From the NCBI GenBank assembly GCA_016288205.1, contig JAEEYO010000049.1, positions 62,001 to 126,000 on the forward strand: a DNA stretch of 64,000 nt. Direction: 5' to 3'. The notes beneath the pieces were generated by a model. The model was not told the DNA's origin. It worked only from the letters and a program-made list of their open reading frames with translations, and made no database searches. The stretch comes from Treponema sp. GTDB taxonomy: Bacteria > Spirochaetota > Spirochaetia > Treponematales > Treponemataceae. Positions 17,790 through 26,252 of the stretch are shown piece after piece. Position 1 is the first letter of the stretch. The number at the start of each line of letters is the position of its first letter. The position numbers and the translations under genes were made by a program.

Positions 17790-17832
17790 TTTCACTTTCC
17801 GTTTTCCTCTCTCAATTTTCCACTTTAAACTC
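17790..17832 (-). repeat. Heptad repeat locus C
   Basis: Imperfect 7-nt units between convergent genes. On the reverse strand the repeat encodes the end of the 17812 protein (GEFKVEN) and its stop codon. Confidence 0.75.
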
Positions 17833-18108
17833 GCCCAGTCTTTCCTTTAGGACGATGAACGCACCGAGGACTCCGCATGCCTCTAGAACGAGGGTCACGA
17901 AAATCTGCTGGAAATAGACGAGGTAGGGCAGGATGATTACCACGAGGGACAGAAGCCATGATGCGATGAACTTTGAGTTTGCTTTCGGCGCTTGGATTCC
18001 ATTTTTGCGGCTCTCGGATTTTTGTCTCTGAATCAGGGCGAAAAAAACTAAGGACTCCAGAATCCAAAGTGATGAGCATGCAAGGCAGATTATAAGTCGC
18101 GGGTTCAT
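17812..18108 (-). CDS. Small integral membrane protein, unknown
   Basis: A 98-residue protein with an N-terminal hydrophobic helix (RLIICLACSSLWILESLVFFALI), a basic loop (KSESRKNG), then two further hydrophobic stretches. An upstream in-frame ATG exists at 18123, but GGAGG at proper spacing marks 18108. This start overlaps the NUDIX stop as ATGA, so translation is coupled to the NUDIX gene. The C-terminal KVEN and stop derive from the heptad repeat. The family is not recognised. Confidence 0.7.
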   Translation of the reverse strand: MNPRLIICLACSSLWILESLVFFALIQRQKSESRKNGIQAPKANSKFIASWLLSLVVIILPYLVYFQQIFVTLVLEACGVLGAFIVLKERLGEFKVEN

Positions 18109-18635
18109 TTTTCCTCCAGCCATTTCAAAAGGGTCTTACGTGCGGAGTCAAAGGCGAGCGGACAGTTCTCCACGTCTTCTTTCGTCGCAATTTTCTTCCA
18201 TATAAATGCGTCAACTTCACCTTCCTGCGGCTTGAGGGTACAATTTTGGGGAAGCGATGCGGTAAAGAAAATGTCGCAGGTTTTATATCTTATGCCCTTG
18301 TAGTCGTAGGTGTTCGGGAACGAGCACAGGTACTTGATTTTTTCCGGGGCAACTCCGGTTTCCTCAATGCATTCCCTGTGTGCGGCCTCTTCCGCGCTTT
18401 CGTCAAAATCAGTGAATCCGCCGGGGAGTGCAAGAAACCCCTTCCGAGGATCCTTTGCTCTTTTTTCCAGCAGGATTTCTCCGTCCGCATTTTGGATTAC
18501 AAGTCCCACCGCGTTCGCCACATTGTTGTAAAGCTCGAATCCGCATTTAGGACACTTCCATTTCCGACCGCCGCCGAAAGTCTCTATCTCTTTTCCGCCA
18601 CATTGCGGGCAGTATATAAATCTGTTTCCTTCCAT
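18105..18635 (-). CDS. NUDIX hydrolase with N-terminal zinc ribbon
   Basis: A 176-residue enzyme. Two CxxC pairs near the N-terminus (CPQCGG and CPKCGF) form a zinc ribbon as in NudC-like and related proteins. The Nudix box is complete: GGFTDFDESAEEAAHRECIE followed by ETG, matching Gx5Ex7REUxEExG. It should cleave a nucleoside-diphosphate-linked substrate; which one is open. I choose ATG 18635 over 18653 because TTGCAC, 17 bp, TATCCT and 6 bp lead exactly to it, and no Shine-Dalgarno serves either. Translationally coupled to the membrane protein downstream. Confidence 0.85.
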   Translation of the reverse strand: MEGNRFIYCPQCGGKEIETFGGGRKWKCPKCGFELYNNVANAVGLVIQNADGEILLEKRAKDPRKGFLALPGGFTDFDESAEEAAHRECIEETGVAPEKIKYLCSFPNTYDYKGIRYKTCDIFFTASLPQNCTLKPQEGEVDAFIWKKIATKEDVENCPLAFDSARKTLLKWLEEK

Positions 18636-18670
18636 GCCGATAGGATACCGCATTTCGGGATTTGGTGCAA
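18636..18670 (-). promoter_or_regulatory. Leaderless-type promoter of the NUDIX gene
   Basis: The -35 box TTGCAC is at 18670-18665 and the -10 box TATCCT at 18647-18642; spacing is 17 bp, with 6 bp to the ATG at 18635. The same -35 hexamer is used by queD. Confidence 0.5.
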
Positions 18671-18690
18671 GGGAATCCGTGCGGTGGAAA

Positions 18691-19425
18691 TCAACCGAGT
18701 TTGCTCAGTTCCTTAAATACTTCCCTGATGTTTTGGTATTCTTCCCAAGGTATGTTTTTCAGAATGTCTTGCCTCATGCGAAATTGTTTTGCCGGGGTTC
18801 TGATTGAGAAATAGACATCAAACTTTGCCTTGGTTTTCAATCCGCGATGGGCTAGATATTTTGACTGTGGATCTGCTGTATCTACAAATGCGTTTCCTTT
18901 CCTTATGATTTCAGCGTCGTAGGAGTCTTGTTTAGAAATAGAGTTCAAAAGGAATGTCTCAAGAGCTCCTGTTTCATCGAATGGAATTATAAGAAGCAGC
19001 AGATCTACGGAAAATTCTGTTCGGTTGTTGGTCATATCGATAAATGAAAGTGTGGACCAAGCTCTGTTGTTTATTTTTTCTGTGTTGTGCAATGATTTGC
19101 TCAAATCAGCGATTATTTTCTTTTCTGTTTCATCCTCATCATTGTCGGTTATGATTACTATTTTTGAAAACCTGTTGCTGTCCAGTACCTCGTTTTGATT
19201 TTTTCTAATTACAGCCGAAAAAATATCCTTGATGTTGGAGCAACCGCCGGAAGAAATAATTGTGAGTGTATTTGAGTCTTTTTCAAAATCTCTTGTCAGT
19301 ATTCCTTTTATTTTCGGCTTAAATGAGAATTTTCCAGAATCCTTCCATCCATATACTTTTATCATAAAATATTGGAGCAGGGTAAAATCTGTTTCACCTT
19401 CACAAATAATAATTGATTTCATCAT
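18691..19425 (-). CDS. TOPRIM-like protein (DUF3226-like), partner of AAA ATPase
   Basis: A 244-residue protein. The N-terminus IIICEGETDFTLLQYF carries the TOPRIM glutamate, and VVIITDNDEDETEKK at about 90-105 gives the acidic DxD-type cluster, so a metal-dependent nuclease or nuclease-like fold is likely. It starts inside the stop of the preceding ATPase (ATGA overlap, AGGAG 5 nt before), so both are made together. OLD proteins fuse such an ATPase and TOPRIM; PARIS splits them in this order. The region is AT-rich relative to its flanks. Defence function is inferred from this pairing. Confidence 0.7.
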   Translation of the reverse strand: MMKSIIICEGETDFTLLQYFMIKVYGWKDSGKFSFKPKIKGILTRDFEKDSNTLTIISSGGCSNIKDIFSAVIRKNQNEVLDSNRFSKIVIITDNDEDETEKKIIADLSKSLHNTEKINNRAWSTLSFIDMTNNRTEFSVDLLLLIIPFDETGALETFLLNSISKQDSYDAEIIRKGNAFVDTADPQSKYLAHRGLKTKAKFDVYFSIRTPAKQFRMRQDILKNIPWEEYQNIREVFKELSKLG

Positions 19426-20540
19426 CTAAGCTCCTGACCAAAATTTTTGTCGGCTTCAATAGCTCGCTCAGCTGAAAGTCTTCTGGCAATATTTTTTCCA
19501 TCAATTTTATACAGGGTATATAGCGTGATTTCATCTTTTAAATCCTGTTCCGAATTCAATGCCAAAATTTTTTGTAAGCCTTCCTTGCTGTGTGTGGTCA
19601 TAAATATCTGCACGTTATATTTCTTCGCTGCTCTGAAAATCCACGCAAATAATTTGCTCATGACGGATGTATGAATTGCTGTCTCAAACTCATCAATTAG
19701 TAGAACTCCATTTTTGCTTGCAAGAACAGTCGTAACAAGCCACAGTGCTTTTTTTAATCCATCGCCATATACATTTAATGGCATGAGCCTTCCGTATTTT
19801 TGTGAGCGGATTTGATAACTGTCTTGCATAGGAAAAGGAATTGCATATTCTCGGACCGTTGGAGCAATATCAAGAATATCTTCATCAAAGAGCCTTAAAA
19901 CTTTGACCAGCTCGCTATGACCTTCATTGTCTCTGTATATTTCGGATATTACAGGACATTCCTCATCATAGACACTCGGGGAAATATAATGCACCGTATA
20001 CTTTTCATAAGGCTTTTTAACGTTTTCTGCAAACAAGTCAAATTTTGTGACGTTGTAAACATCGAAAGAATCTTCCTTTTTTCCATTATAAAAAAAATCC
20101 GTGTGGAGTTTTATCATTTCGGCTTCTGAATATTCCTCTCCAGGCTCACAGTCTATACGTGCAATCTTGCAATATTCCCGCTTGATAGTTTTCTCTTTAG
20201 AGATTTCTGCCCTAAGCTCGATTGATGCGGATCCATTTTTGTCATCAGATTTTGAGTATGCTATGTGGAGGTCATTTTCCATGACGGAATATAAGTCCTT
20301 GATGTTTTCAAAAATAGTCCTTGCGGGATTTTGGGATTTTCTATTTAGATTTCGACCGATATTTGTCCAGATTATTGGCGATAGCGGATTCCCTGAGGTT
20401 TGCAGCACTTCCAGCACACTTGTTTTTCCTGAGTTATTATCTCCTGTCAGAATGTTTATCCCAGAGAAGTTTTCAAGCTCAAGATTTTTAAGTCCTCTGT
20501 ATGTCTCAATATTTAATGATTTTACATGAATGTTTCCCAT
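19422..20540 (-). CDS. OLD/PARIS-like AAA (ABC-type) ATPase
   Basis: A 372-residue ATPase of the AAA_15/OLD N-terminal type. It begins with the usual KSLNIETYRGLKNLELENFSG, has Walker A GDNNSGKTS at residues 33-41, a Walker B GVLLIDEFE and an MTTHSKEG switch histidine near residue 317. Coiled-coil insertion is short, so it is not an SMC or RecF. It pairs by a 4-bp overlap with a TOPRIM-like gene. In PARIS the ATPase senses a phage protein and releases the toxin partner; whether this does likewise is unknown. A GGAG-type site lies about 12 nt before the ATG. Confidence 0.78.
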   Translation of the reverse strand: MGNIHVKSLNIETYRGLKNLELENFSGINILTGDNNSGKTSVLEVLQTSGNPLSPIIWTNIGRNLNRKSQNPARTIFENIKDLYSVMENDLHIAYSKSDDKNGSASIELRAEISKEKTIKREYCKIARIDCEPGEEYSEAEMIKLHTDFFYNGKKEDSFDVYNVTKFDLFAENVKKPYEKYTVHYISPSVYDEECPVISEIYRDNEGHSELVKVLRLFDEDILDIAPTVREYAIPFPMQDSYQIRSQKYGRLMPLNVYGDGLKKALWLVTTVLASKNGVLLIDEFETAIHTSVMSKLFAWIFRAAKKYNVQIFMTTHSKEGLQKILALNSEQDLKDEITLYTLYKIDGKNIARRLSAERAIEADKNFGQELR

Positions 20541-20658
20541 AATAGCTTTGCTCCAATTGTTATTATATCACATTTTTCATCTTGTGTCTGATAATTTCAA
20601 AAAACTGGCCATAAGTTCTTGATTTTTTCTGTCCGTGGGATGCATCCCTTTTTTTATG

Positions 20659-20688
20659 TTGACAACTCCGCTTTCTTTCCATTACAAT
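20659..20688 (+). promoter_or_regulatory. Promoter of the aldo-keto reductase gene
   Basis: TTGACA (20659-20664), 18-bp spacer and TACAAT (20683-20688) precede the start at 20711, with GAGGT between them. Confidence 0.65.
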
Positions 20689-20710
20689 CTTTAAGAGTGA
20701 GGTGCGTGCC

Positions 20711-21724
20711 ATGAGGAAAATTGTTCTTGGAAAATCCGGGATTGAGTCGGTGCAGAATGCATTCGGTGCTCTTCCCGTCCAGCGTGATGATTTTGACACT
20801 GCGATAAAAATCCTGCGGCGTGCGTTTGAGGGGGGCATGACTTTTTTTGACACGGCGAGGCTTTATTCCGACAGCGAGGAAAAAATCGGACTTGCGCTGA
20901 GTGACGTGCGGGACAAAATCCACATAGCGACGAAAACTCAGGCAAAGACCCCCGACGCAATAAAGGCAGAGATTGAGACTTCTCTTAAAAACATGAAGAC
21001 CGACCATGTGGACCTGTATCAGTTCCATTGTGCTGACCGCTGCTACAGACCCGGTGACGGAAGCGGGATGTACGAGTGCATGGAGGATTTGAAGAGACAG
21101 GGGATGATCCTGCACATCGGAATTACGGCGCATAAAATCGGAGTGGCGGAGGAGTGCGTGAAGTCGGGACTTTACGAGACCATGCAGTTTCCTTTCAGCT
21201 ATCTTTCGGGCGAGCGCGAGATTGCCTTGGTGAAACTCTGCAAGGAACACAACGTGGGATTCATCGCCATGAAAGGACTTGCCGGAGGACTGATTACGAA
21301 CTCCAGGGCCGCCTTTGCCTACATGACTCAGTTTGACAATGTGCTTCCAATCTGGGGAATCCAGCACATGAGGGAGCTTGAGGAGTGGCTTTCATTCATG
21401 GATTCCGCTCCTGATTTTGACCCGGAGATTGCGGCGTTTATTGAGGAGGACAGAAAAAACTTCGGCGCTGATTTCTGCCGTGGCTGCGGATACTGTATGC
21501 CTTGTCCCCAGGGGATTCTCATAAACAACTGTGCCCGCATGTCCCTGATGGTCCGTCGCGCTCCCACCAAGGCATGGACCAACGATTTTTGGAAGAACGC
21601 CATGATGGATATTGAAAAATGCACCGGCTGCGGACGATGCAAAACCAAGTGTCCCTATCAGCTGGACATCCCGAATCTGCTTAAGAAGAACCTTGAGGAC
21701 TACAAGACGATTGCCGGCATCTGA
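20711..21724 (+). CDS. Aldo-keto reductase with C-terminal 2[4Fe-4S] ferredoxin domain
   Basis: A 337-residue oxidoreductase. The barrel carries the AKR signatures GMTFFDTARLYSDSEEKIG and the LYQFHCAD segment; the C-terminus has cysteine clusters CRGCGYCMPC and CTGCGRCKTKCP. This AKR/Fer4 architecture is common in anaerobes, and electron transfer from the clusters to a carbonyl substrate is the likely role; the substrate is unknown. An in-frame GTG lies 9 nt earlier, but GAGGT spacing favours ATG 20711. It is transcribed divergently from the ATPase. Confidence 0.88.
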   Translation: MRKIVLGKSGIESVQNAFGALPVQRDDFDTAIKILRRAFEGGMTFFDTARLYSDSEEKIGLALSDVRDKIHIATKTQAKTPDAIKAEIETSLKNMKTDHVDLYQFHCADRCYRPGDGSGMYECMEDLKRQGMILHIGITAHKIGVAEECVKSGLYETMQFPFSYLSGEREIALVKLCKEHNVGFIAMKGLAGGLITNSRAAFAYMTQFDNVLPIWGIQHMRELEEWLSFMDSAPDFDPEIAAFIEEDRKNFGADFCRGCGYCMPCPQGILINNCARMSLMVRRAPTKAWTNDFWKNAMMDIEKCTGCGRCKTKCPYQLDIPNLLKKNLEDYKTIAGI

Positions 21725-21814
21725 TGCTTGCGATGAAAATCCCCAGCCTTGACGGAGTTCATCTTTTGTGAGATAATATTTTAGAAATCAAGTTTGGAAA
21801 CTCAGGAGAAAAAA

Positions 21815-22048
21815 ATGGTTGCACTGATTGTCGGAATCATTCTTATTGCATTTTGTGTGTTCGCGTGTCTTCCCTTCGGCCTTGCATGGGGCGCGGACGT
21901 GGTCAATTTCCTCAAGGGATGTGCTCCCGTTTTCGCAGCTTTTATCGGTCTCGTTGCCGTCTTTATCGGATTCGCGGATCTGAAGGATAAAAAGGAAGCA
22001 AAAAAAGAAGAGGAAGCAGCCAAGTCTCTGGAAGCCGGTCAGAAATAA
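21815..22048 (+). CDS. Small two-helix membrane protein
   Basis: A 77-residue protein with two predicted membrane helices (about 2-24 and 34-54) and a short Lys/Glu-rich cytoplasmic tail (KDKKEAKKEEEAAK). CAGGAG precedes ATG 21815 at good spacing; upstream TTG in the same frame is not needed. It ends 18 bp before the MATE start and may be co-transcribed. The family is not recognised; it could be an accessory of the exporter, but that is only inferred from adjacency. Confidence 0.65.
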   Translation: MVALIVGIILIAFCVFACLPFGLAWGADVVNFLKGCAPVFAAFIGLVAVFIGFADLKDKKEAKKEEEAAKSLEAGQK

Positions 22049-22066
22049 TTGGGCTATGGAAAATCA

Positions 22067-23395
22067 ATGACCGAGGGGACTCCCTGGAAACATGTCCTGC
22101 TGTTTGCGTTTCCGGTCCTTCTGGGCTCATTGCTGCAACAACTTTACAATACCGTTGATGCAATCATCGTCGGAAAATTCGCCGGTGAAAGTTCCCTTTC
22201 CGCTGTAGGGACGACCGGCACTCTCTCATATTTTCTTTTGACTCTTGCCATTGGATTCGGCGTCGGTAACGGTGTCCTTGTCTCCCAGCATTTTGGCGCG
22301 AAGGATGAGAAGATGGTGAGGAAGGTGAGTGCCAACGGAATCTCCTTCATGCTCGTCCTCGGTGTTTTCGTGACCATTGTCGGAATCCTTTTTTCACGGC
22401 TAGCATTCAGCGTTTTTGTTGATGTGCCCCCGGAGATTCTGAACGCCACTCTTTTGTATTTCCGCATTTATTGCGTGGGTCTCGTCTTTCAGTACGGCTA
22501 CAACATTTTCTCTTCAATCCTCCGTGCGGTCGGTGACAGTACTTCAACCCTCTGTTTTCTTTTGATTTCCTCCGTGCTGAACATAGGCCTGGACCTGCTT
22601 TTCGTCGCCGTTTGGAAAATGGATGTCGCCGGGGCTGCCATTGCTACGGTCATCAGTCAGATTGTAAGTTTTTTCGCCGCGTTTTTTTACATGAGGGTGC
22701 GGTATCCCGTGTTCAGGTTCTCCGCTCATGATTTCAAATATGACTCCGATCCAATCATCAAGACGGTGAAAATCGGTTTCCCAATCTGTTTCCAGCAGAT
22801 GGTCGTGAGCCTCGGACTTACGGCAATCCAGCGTGCGGTAAACGGGTTCGGACAGGTGATGACGGCTTCGTTCACGGTGGGGCAGCGGGTTGAGATGTAC
22901 ATAAATCTTCCGTGCAGCTCCTTCCAGACCACACTCGCGACTTTTGCGGGGCAGAATTACGGTGCGGGTCGCATGGAAAGGGTGAGGACCGGAACCAAGC
23001 AGACCGTGCTCATTTCAATCGTGTTCACCATGCTGATTTCTTCGCTCATCTGGATTTTTACCGACCGCATAATCAGTCTCTTCGGAATCAGCGATCAGGC
23101 TGCCGTTTACTGTGCGTCCCATCTTCGGACCGTCGCTCTCATAAACATCATCCTTTCCGCCTACGTTCCCCTGTTCGGACTCTATCAGGGGCTGGGGCAC
23201 ACGAAATTCCTCATGCTCGTAAGTCTCTGTGCCCTGGGTACACGCATTCTTGTGACCTATCTTTTCAAGGACACCGCGTTTTTCGGTCGCTCAATCATCT
23301 GGTGGAACGGACTCTTCGGCTTCGGCATGGGCTTTTTGGTGACCTGGACCTACTATTTCAGCCGCCGCTGGGAGAGGAGAAAAATGGAAAGATGA
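22067..23395 (+). CDS. MATE-family multidrug exporter
   Basis: A 442-residue inner-membrane transporter with twelve predicted helices. It opens MTEGTPWKHVLLFAFPVLLG, the usual MATE start, followed by QQLYNTVDAIIVG with the family's conserved first-helix motif, and the mirrored motif in the second half around VGQRVEMYINLP. It should export cationic compounds using Na+ or H+ influx. A TTG 18 nt upstream is in frame but lacks support. The ribosome-binding site is weak, so coupling to the small membrane protein is likely. Confidence 0.92.
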   Translation: MTEGTPWKHVLLFAFPVLLGSLLQQLYNTVDAIIVGKFAGESSLSAVGTTGTLSYFLLTLAIGFGVGNGVLVSQHFGAKDEKMVRKVSANGISFMLVLGVFVTIVGILFSRLAFSVFVDVPPEILNATLLYFRIYCVGLVFQYGYNIFSSILRAVGDSTSTLCFLLISSVLNIGLDLLFVAVWKMDVAGAAIATVISQIVSFFAAFFYMRVRYPVFRFSAHDFKYDSDPIIKTVKIGFPICFQQMVVSLGLTAIQRAVNGFGQVMTASFTVGQRVEMYINLPCSSFQTTLATFAGQNYGAGRMERVRTGTKQTVLISIVFTMLISSLIWIFTDRIISLFGISDQAAVYCASHLRTVALINIILSAYVPLFGLYQGLGHTKFLMLVSLCALGTRILVTYLFKDTAFFGRSIIWWNGLFGFGMGFLVTWTYYFSRRWERRKMER

Positions 23396-23415
23396 ATCAT
23401 TTTTTTGAATTCCCT

Positions 23416-23485
23416 ATTGACTAAAAGGCGTTTTTTGTGGTAGATTTTATTACCCCGTATATATAAGGACAAATGCTCATTGTCC
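23416..23485 (+). promoter_or_regulatory. rplM promoter and leader hairpin
   Basis: TTGACT near 23416 with a -10-like GTAGAT 17 bp on precedes a leader of about 100 nt. GGACAA (23467-23472) pairs with TTGTCC (23480-23485). L13 leaders carry autoregulatory hairpins in some bacteria; a similar role here is only a suggestion. Confidence 0.4.
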
Positions 23486-23543
23486 GTAAACATTCGCTGT
23501 ATGATGCAAAACAGGGAATGAATTTTAACAGTAGGTATATACA

Positions 23544-23972
23544 ATGAAAACTATTTTTTCTAAACCAGCCGATGTAAAGCATGATTGGTATGTCATCGAC
23601 GCATCTGGAAAAACACTTGGTCGCGTGGCTGCAAAGGCAGCTTCAGTTCTTCGCGGAAAGCACAAGCCCACTTATGAGCCGAATGTTCTCTGTGGAGATT
23701 GTGTCGTCATCATCAACGCAGACAAAATCCAGGTTAGCGGAAACAAGAACGAGGACATGAAGTACAGACACTATACCGGTTATGTCGGTGGACTTAAGGA
23801 GTACTCATTCAGCACTCTGCTTGCAAAGAATCCGACTGAGCCACTCAGAAGGACAATTGCCGGAATGCTCCCCCACAACCGTCTGGGACGCAAGATTATC
23901 GGAAACCTGAAGATTTATGAGGGTTCAGACCATCCTCATGCAGCTCAGAATCCCCAGCCACTGGAAGTGTAA
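23544..23972 (+). CDS. rplM: 50S ribosomal protein L13
   Basis: A full-length 142-residue L13 with the expected W-x-V-I-D-A-x-G-K-x-L-G-R start (WYVIDASGKTLGRVA), HKPTYEP, and the MLPHNRLGR segment. It is an early-assembly protein of the large subunit. It lies 12 bp before rpsI, the near-universal rplM-rpsI operon. The start has a modest GGT-type site, and a hairpin leader upstream may regulate it. Confidence 0.97.
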   Translation: MKTIFSKPADVKHDWYVIDASGKTLGRVAAKAASVLRGKHKPTYEPNVLCGDCVVIINADKIQVSGNKNEDMKYRHYTGYVGGLKEYSFSTLLAKNPTEPLRRTIAGMLPHNRLGRKIIGNLKIYEGSDHPHAAQNPQPLEV

Positions 23973-23984
23973 TAGGAGTCAATC

Positions 23985-24374
23985 GTGAATAATATTGCAA
24001 TTGGAACAGGAAGAAGAAAGACAGCCGTAGCTCGTGTATTTTTGCGCGAGGGCTCAGGTAAGATAGTAGTTAATGGAAAGGACTTGAAGGAGTATTTCGT
24101 AACAGCTGAGCAGGTTCGCTTGGTGAATCAGCCCCTTCTGGTGACTTCAAACTCCAACAAGTTTGACATCCTGATTAATGTTTCCGGCGGAGGACTCAAC
24201 GGACAGGCTGCTGCATGTCTCCACGGTCTTTCAAGGGCTCTCACTCAGGTTGATCCCAACTGCCGCCCGGCTCTCAAGGCCAACGGTTATCTTACTCGCG
24301 ATTCCCGCATGGTCGAGCGCAAGAAGTACGGTCAGCGTGGAGCACGTAGAAGATTCCAGTTCAGCAAGCGCTAA
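23985..24374 (+). CDS. rpsI: 30S ribosomal protein S9
   Basis: A full-length 129-residue S9. It shows GTGRRKTAVARVFLREGSG at the start and the basic C-terminus GARRRFQFSKR that reaches into the P site and touches tRNA. The start is GTG with AGGAG 6 nt upstream. Second gene of the rplM-rpsI operon. Confidence 0.97.
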   Translation: MNNIAIGTGRRKTAVARVFLREGSGKIVVNGKDLKEYFVTAEQVRLVNQPLLVTSNSNKFDILINVSGGGLNGQAAACLHGLSRALTQVDPNCRPALKANGYLTRDSRMVERKKYGQRGARRRFQFSKR

Positions 24375-24474
24375 GTTCTGTCTTTTTCAGGATTTTGCGA
24401 AAGAACTTTTCCTTGGTTTGCCGCCTGACTCAAATTGGTGCGCTTAAATCCGGGGAAATAAAATTCTATTGCTG

Positions 24475-25167
24475 ATGAAAATTCGTTCAGTAGAGCAGAC
24501 TCTGCCAGGTGTGTATAAAATCGTGCCGGAAGCAGGGTCTGTCTTTTTTTTAAGGGCAACATATTTAAATCTCGTGGATGAAAAGTCCATCGTCCCATGT
24601 CCGGCGTGCATTGGAAGTGATGACATGCTTTTTACTTCCACAGGGGATGAGTCCGAATTGGAGTCCGGTCCCGGTGTGTTCTCGGATGAGGAATGGGAGG
24701 ACATACTTCATGCAGCCCTGGTTTTTTCCGCCGAAAGAGCCGCCATGTCTTATCTTGGAAGGGCAGAGCATTGTAGGAGCGGACTTTTCAGGAAAATCAC
24801 TGCAAAGGGAATTGACAAGGAGGCCGTGAACCTCGCGCTGGATTATCTGGAGCAGGAGGGACTTCTTGATGACAGGAGATTTGCCGACGCCTGGCTCAGT
24901 ACACGCTATGTGGATCATGCCGAGGGAAGACGCAAACTTTCCGCTGAGCTTGCCGCAAGGGGTGTAAAGCGACAGGCCGCCGAGGATGCCCTGAGTGATT
25001 TTTTCTCCCGCTACAATGAAAAGGACATTTGTTTCCGTGCCCTGAAAAAATATCTTCGCACGCACGCATCACCCGATGAAAACAAGCTGACTGCACATCT
25101 TTCGCGGCTTGGATTTTCTTCATCGCAAATTAAGCAGGCACGGAAAAATCTGGAAGAAGGGGAATAA
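24475..25167 (+). CDS. recX: Regulatory protein RecX, with N-terminal extension
   Basis: A 230-residue protein; typical RecX is about 150. Residues about 80-230 hold the three-helix RecX repeats: AMSYLGRAEHCRSGLFRKI, ALDYLEQEGLLDDRRFADAW and the RRKLSAELAARGV repeat. RecX caps RecA filaments and limits recombination. The first 75 residues are an extra region with a CPAC pair and an acidic linker, not seen in standard RecX. The start is uncertain: TTG 24469 is an alternative and no clear ribosome-binding site serves either. Confidence 0.85.
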   Translation: MKIRSVEQTLPGVYKIVPEAGSVFFLRATYLNLVDEKSIVPCPACIGSDDMLFTSTGDESELESGPGVFSDEEWEDILHAALVFSAERAAMSYLGRAEHCRSGLFRKITAKGIDKEAVNLALDYLEQEGLLDDRRFADAWLSTRYVDHAEGRRKLSAELAARGVKRQAAEDALSDFFSRYNEKDICFRALKKYLRTHASPDENKLTAHLSRLGFSSSQIKQARKNLEEGE

Positions 25168-25174
25168 GGGTTCG

Positions 25175-25201
25175 CTGATTAATACTTGAGGCATTAATCA
25201 G
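25175..25201. terminator. Bidirectional hairpin between recX and the GH130 gene
   Basis: CTGATTAAT (25175-25183) and ATTAATCAG (25193-25201) form a perfect 9-bp inverted repeat between convergent genes. The T-run is short (TGTTT), so it is a modest terminator for both. Confidence 0.5.
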
Positions 25202-25220
25202 TGTTTCCCTGATAAATTCC

Positions 25221-26240
25221 TTAGAACTTTCCCTCGTCTCCGTCGCAGCCCACAAGCTCGTTGTTTTCCTTTATATATTTGATTACCTCGTCAAGCTGGC
25301 AGAAAGCGAGTCCCACCACAGTGTCCGCGCATCCGTAGTAGATTGCGATTCTTCCGCTCTCTTTGTCGGCAAGTGTCGCAACCGGGAAAGTTACGTTCGG
25401 AACGAATCCTGTGGTCTCGTAAGGAGCTTCCGGTGTGAGCATGTATCCGCCCGCACGGTAAAGAACCTTGCTCGGTGTTTCCAAATCAAGGAGTGCCGCA
25501 CTGAACGAGTAGACGAATCCTGAGCATGTGCTTGAGACTCCGTGGTAGAAAAGCAGCCATCCCTCGTCGGTTTCAATGGGTGCCGGACCGGGACCGATTT
25601 TTACTCCCTGCCACCAGCCTTTTCCGCCTCTCTGCATCACGCATCTGTGCTCGCCCCAATACCTGAGGTCGGGACTCTGGCTCAGCATAACGTCGCCGAA
25701 TGGTGTGTGTCCTGAGTCGGAGGGTCTGCTCAGCATGAGATATTTTCCGTTTACTTTTCGCGGGAAGAGAACTCCGTTGCGGTTGAAGGGCAAAAATGGA
25801 TTCTCAAGCCTCACGAAAGATTTGAAATCCTTGGTTTTCGCAAGTCCCAGTGCGGCTCCGTTGAAATCTCCGCACCAGATTATGTAATATGTGTCGTCAA
25901 TCCTCACGCAGCGGGGGTCGTAGGCATAAAGCGGGTCCCAATCTTTTCCGCTCTCGTCTTTCATGTGGATTTTCTCCTGCTCGTATTCCCAGTGAATTGC
26001 GTCCTTTGAGCGACCCAGGTACAAAAACGGTCGTCCGGTCGTAGTCTCACCGCGGAACACCCCGATGAACGCTCCCTCGTAAGGAACCACCGCACTGTTG
26101 AAAATGCGTCCCATCCCCGGGAAGGGATTTCGGTCAATCACCGGATTGTTTGAATATCTCCACACAGGAAGCGACCATCCTGCGGGTTTGTCCTGCCAAG
26201 GCATGTTTGGAATGTTTTCGCCGTTGATAATCCTGCTCAT
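25221..26240 (-). CDS. GH130 family beta-mannoside phosphorylase
   Basis: A 339-residue five-bladed propeller enzyme of the DUF377/GH130 family. Visible features are NPVIDRNPFPGMGRIFNSAVV near the N-terminus, the general-acid region FRGETT, the YAYDPRCVRIDDTYYIIWCG blade, and GPGPAPIETDEGWLLFYHGV. The family phosphorolyses beta-mannosides such as mannosyl-glucose or mannobiose, giving mannose 1-phosphate, a role fitting a plant-fibre or host-glycan diet. The exact substrate is not decided. AGAGG precedes the ATG. A large palindromic region upstream (26253-26294) suggests sugar-responsive repression. Confidence 0.88.
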   Translation of the reverse strand: MSRIINGENIPNMPWQDKPAGWSLPVWRYSNNPVIDRNPFPGMGRIFNSAVVPYEGAFIGVFRGETTTGRPFLYLGRSKDAIHWEYEQEKIHMKDESGKDWDPLYAYDPRCVRIDDTYYIIWCGDFNGAALGLAKTKDFKSFVRLENPFLPFNRNGVLFPRKVNGKYLMLSRPSDSGHTPFGDVMLSQSPDLRYWGEHRCVMQRGGKGWWQGVKIGPGPAPIETDEGWLLFYHGVSSTCSGFVYSFSAALLDLETPSKVLYRAGGYMLTPEAPYETTGFVPNVTFPVATLADKESGRIAIYYGCADTVVGLAFCQLDEVIKYIKENNELVGCDGDEGKF

Positions 26241-26252
26241 ATAAACCTCTTT

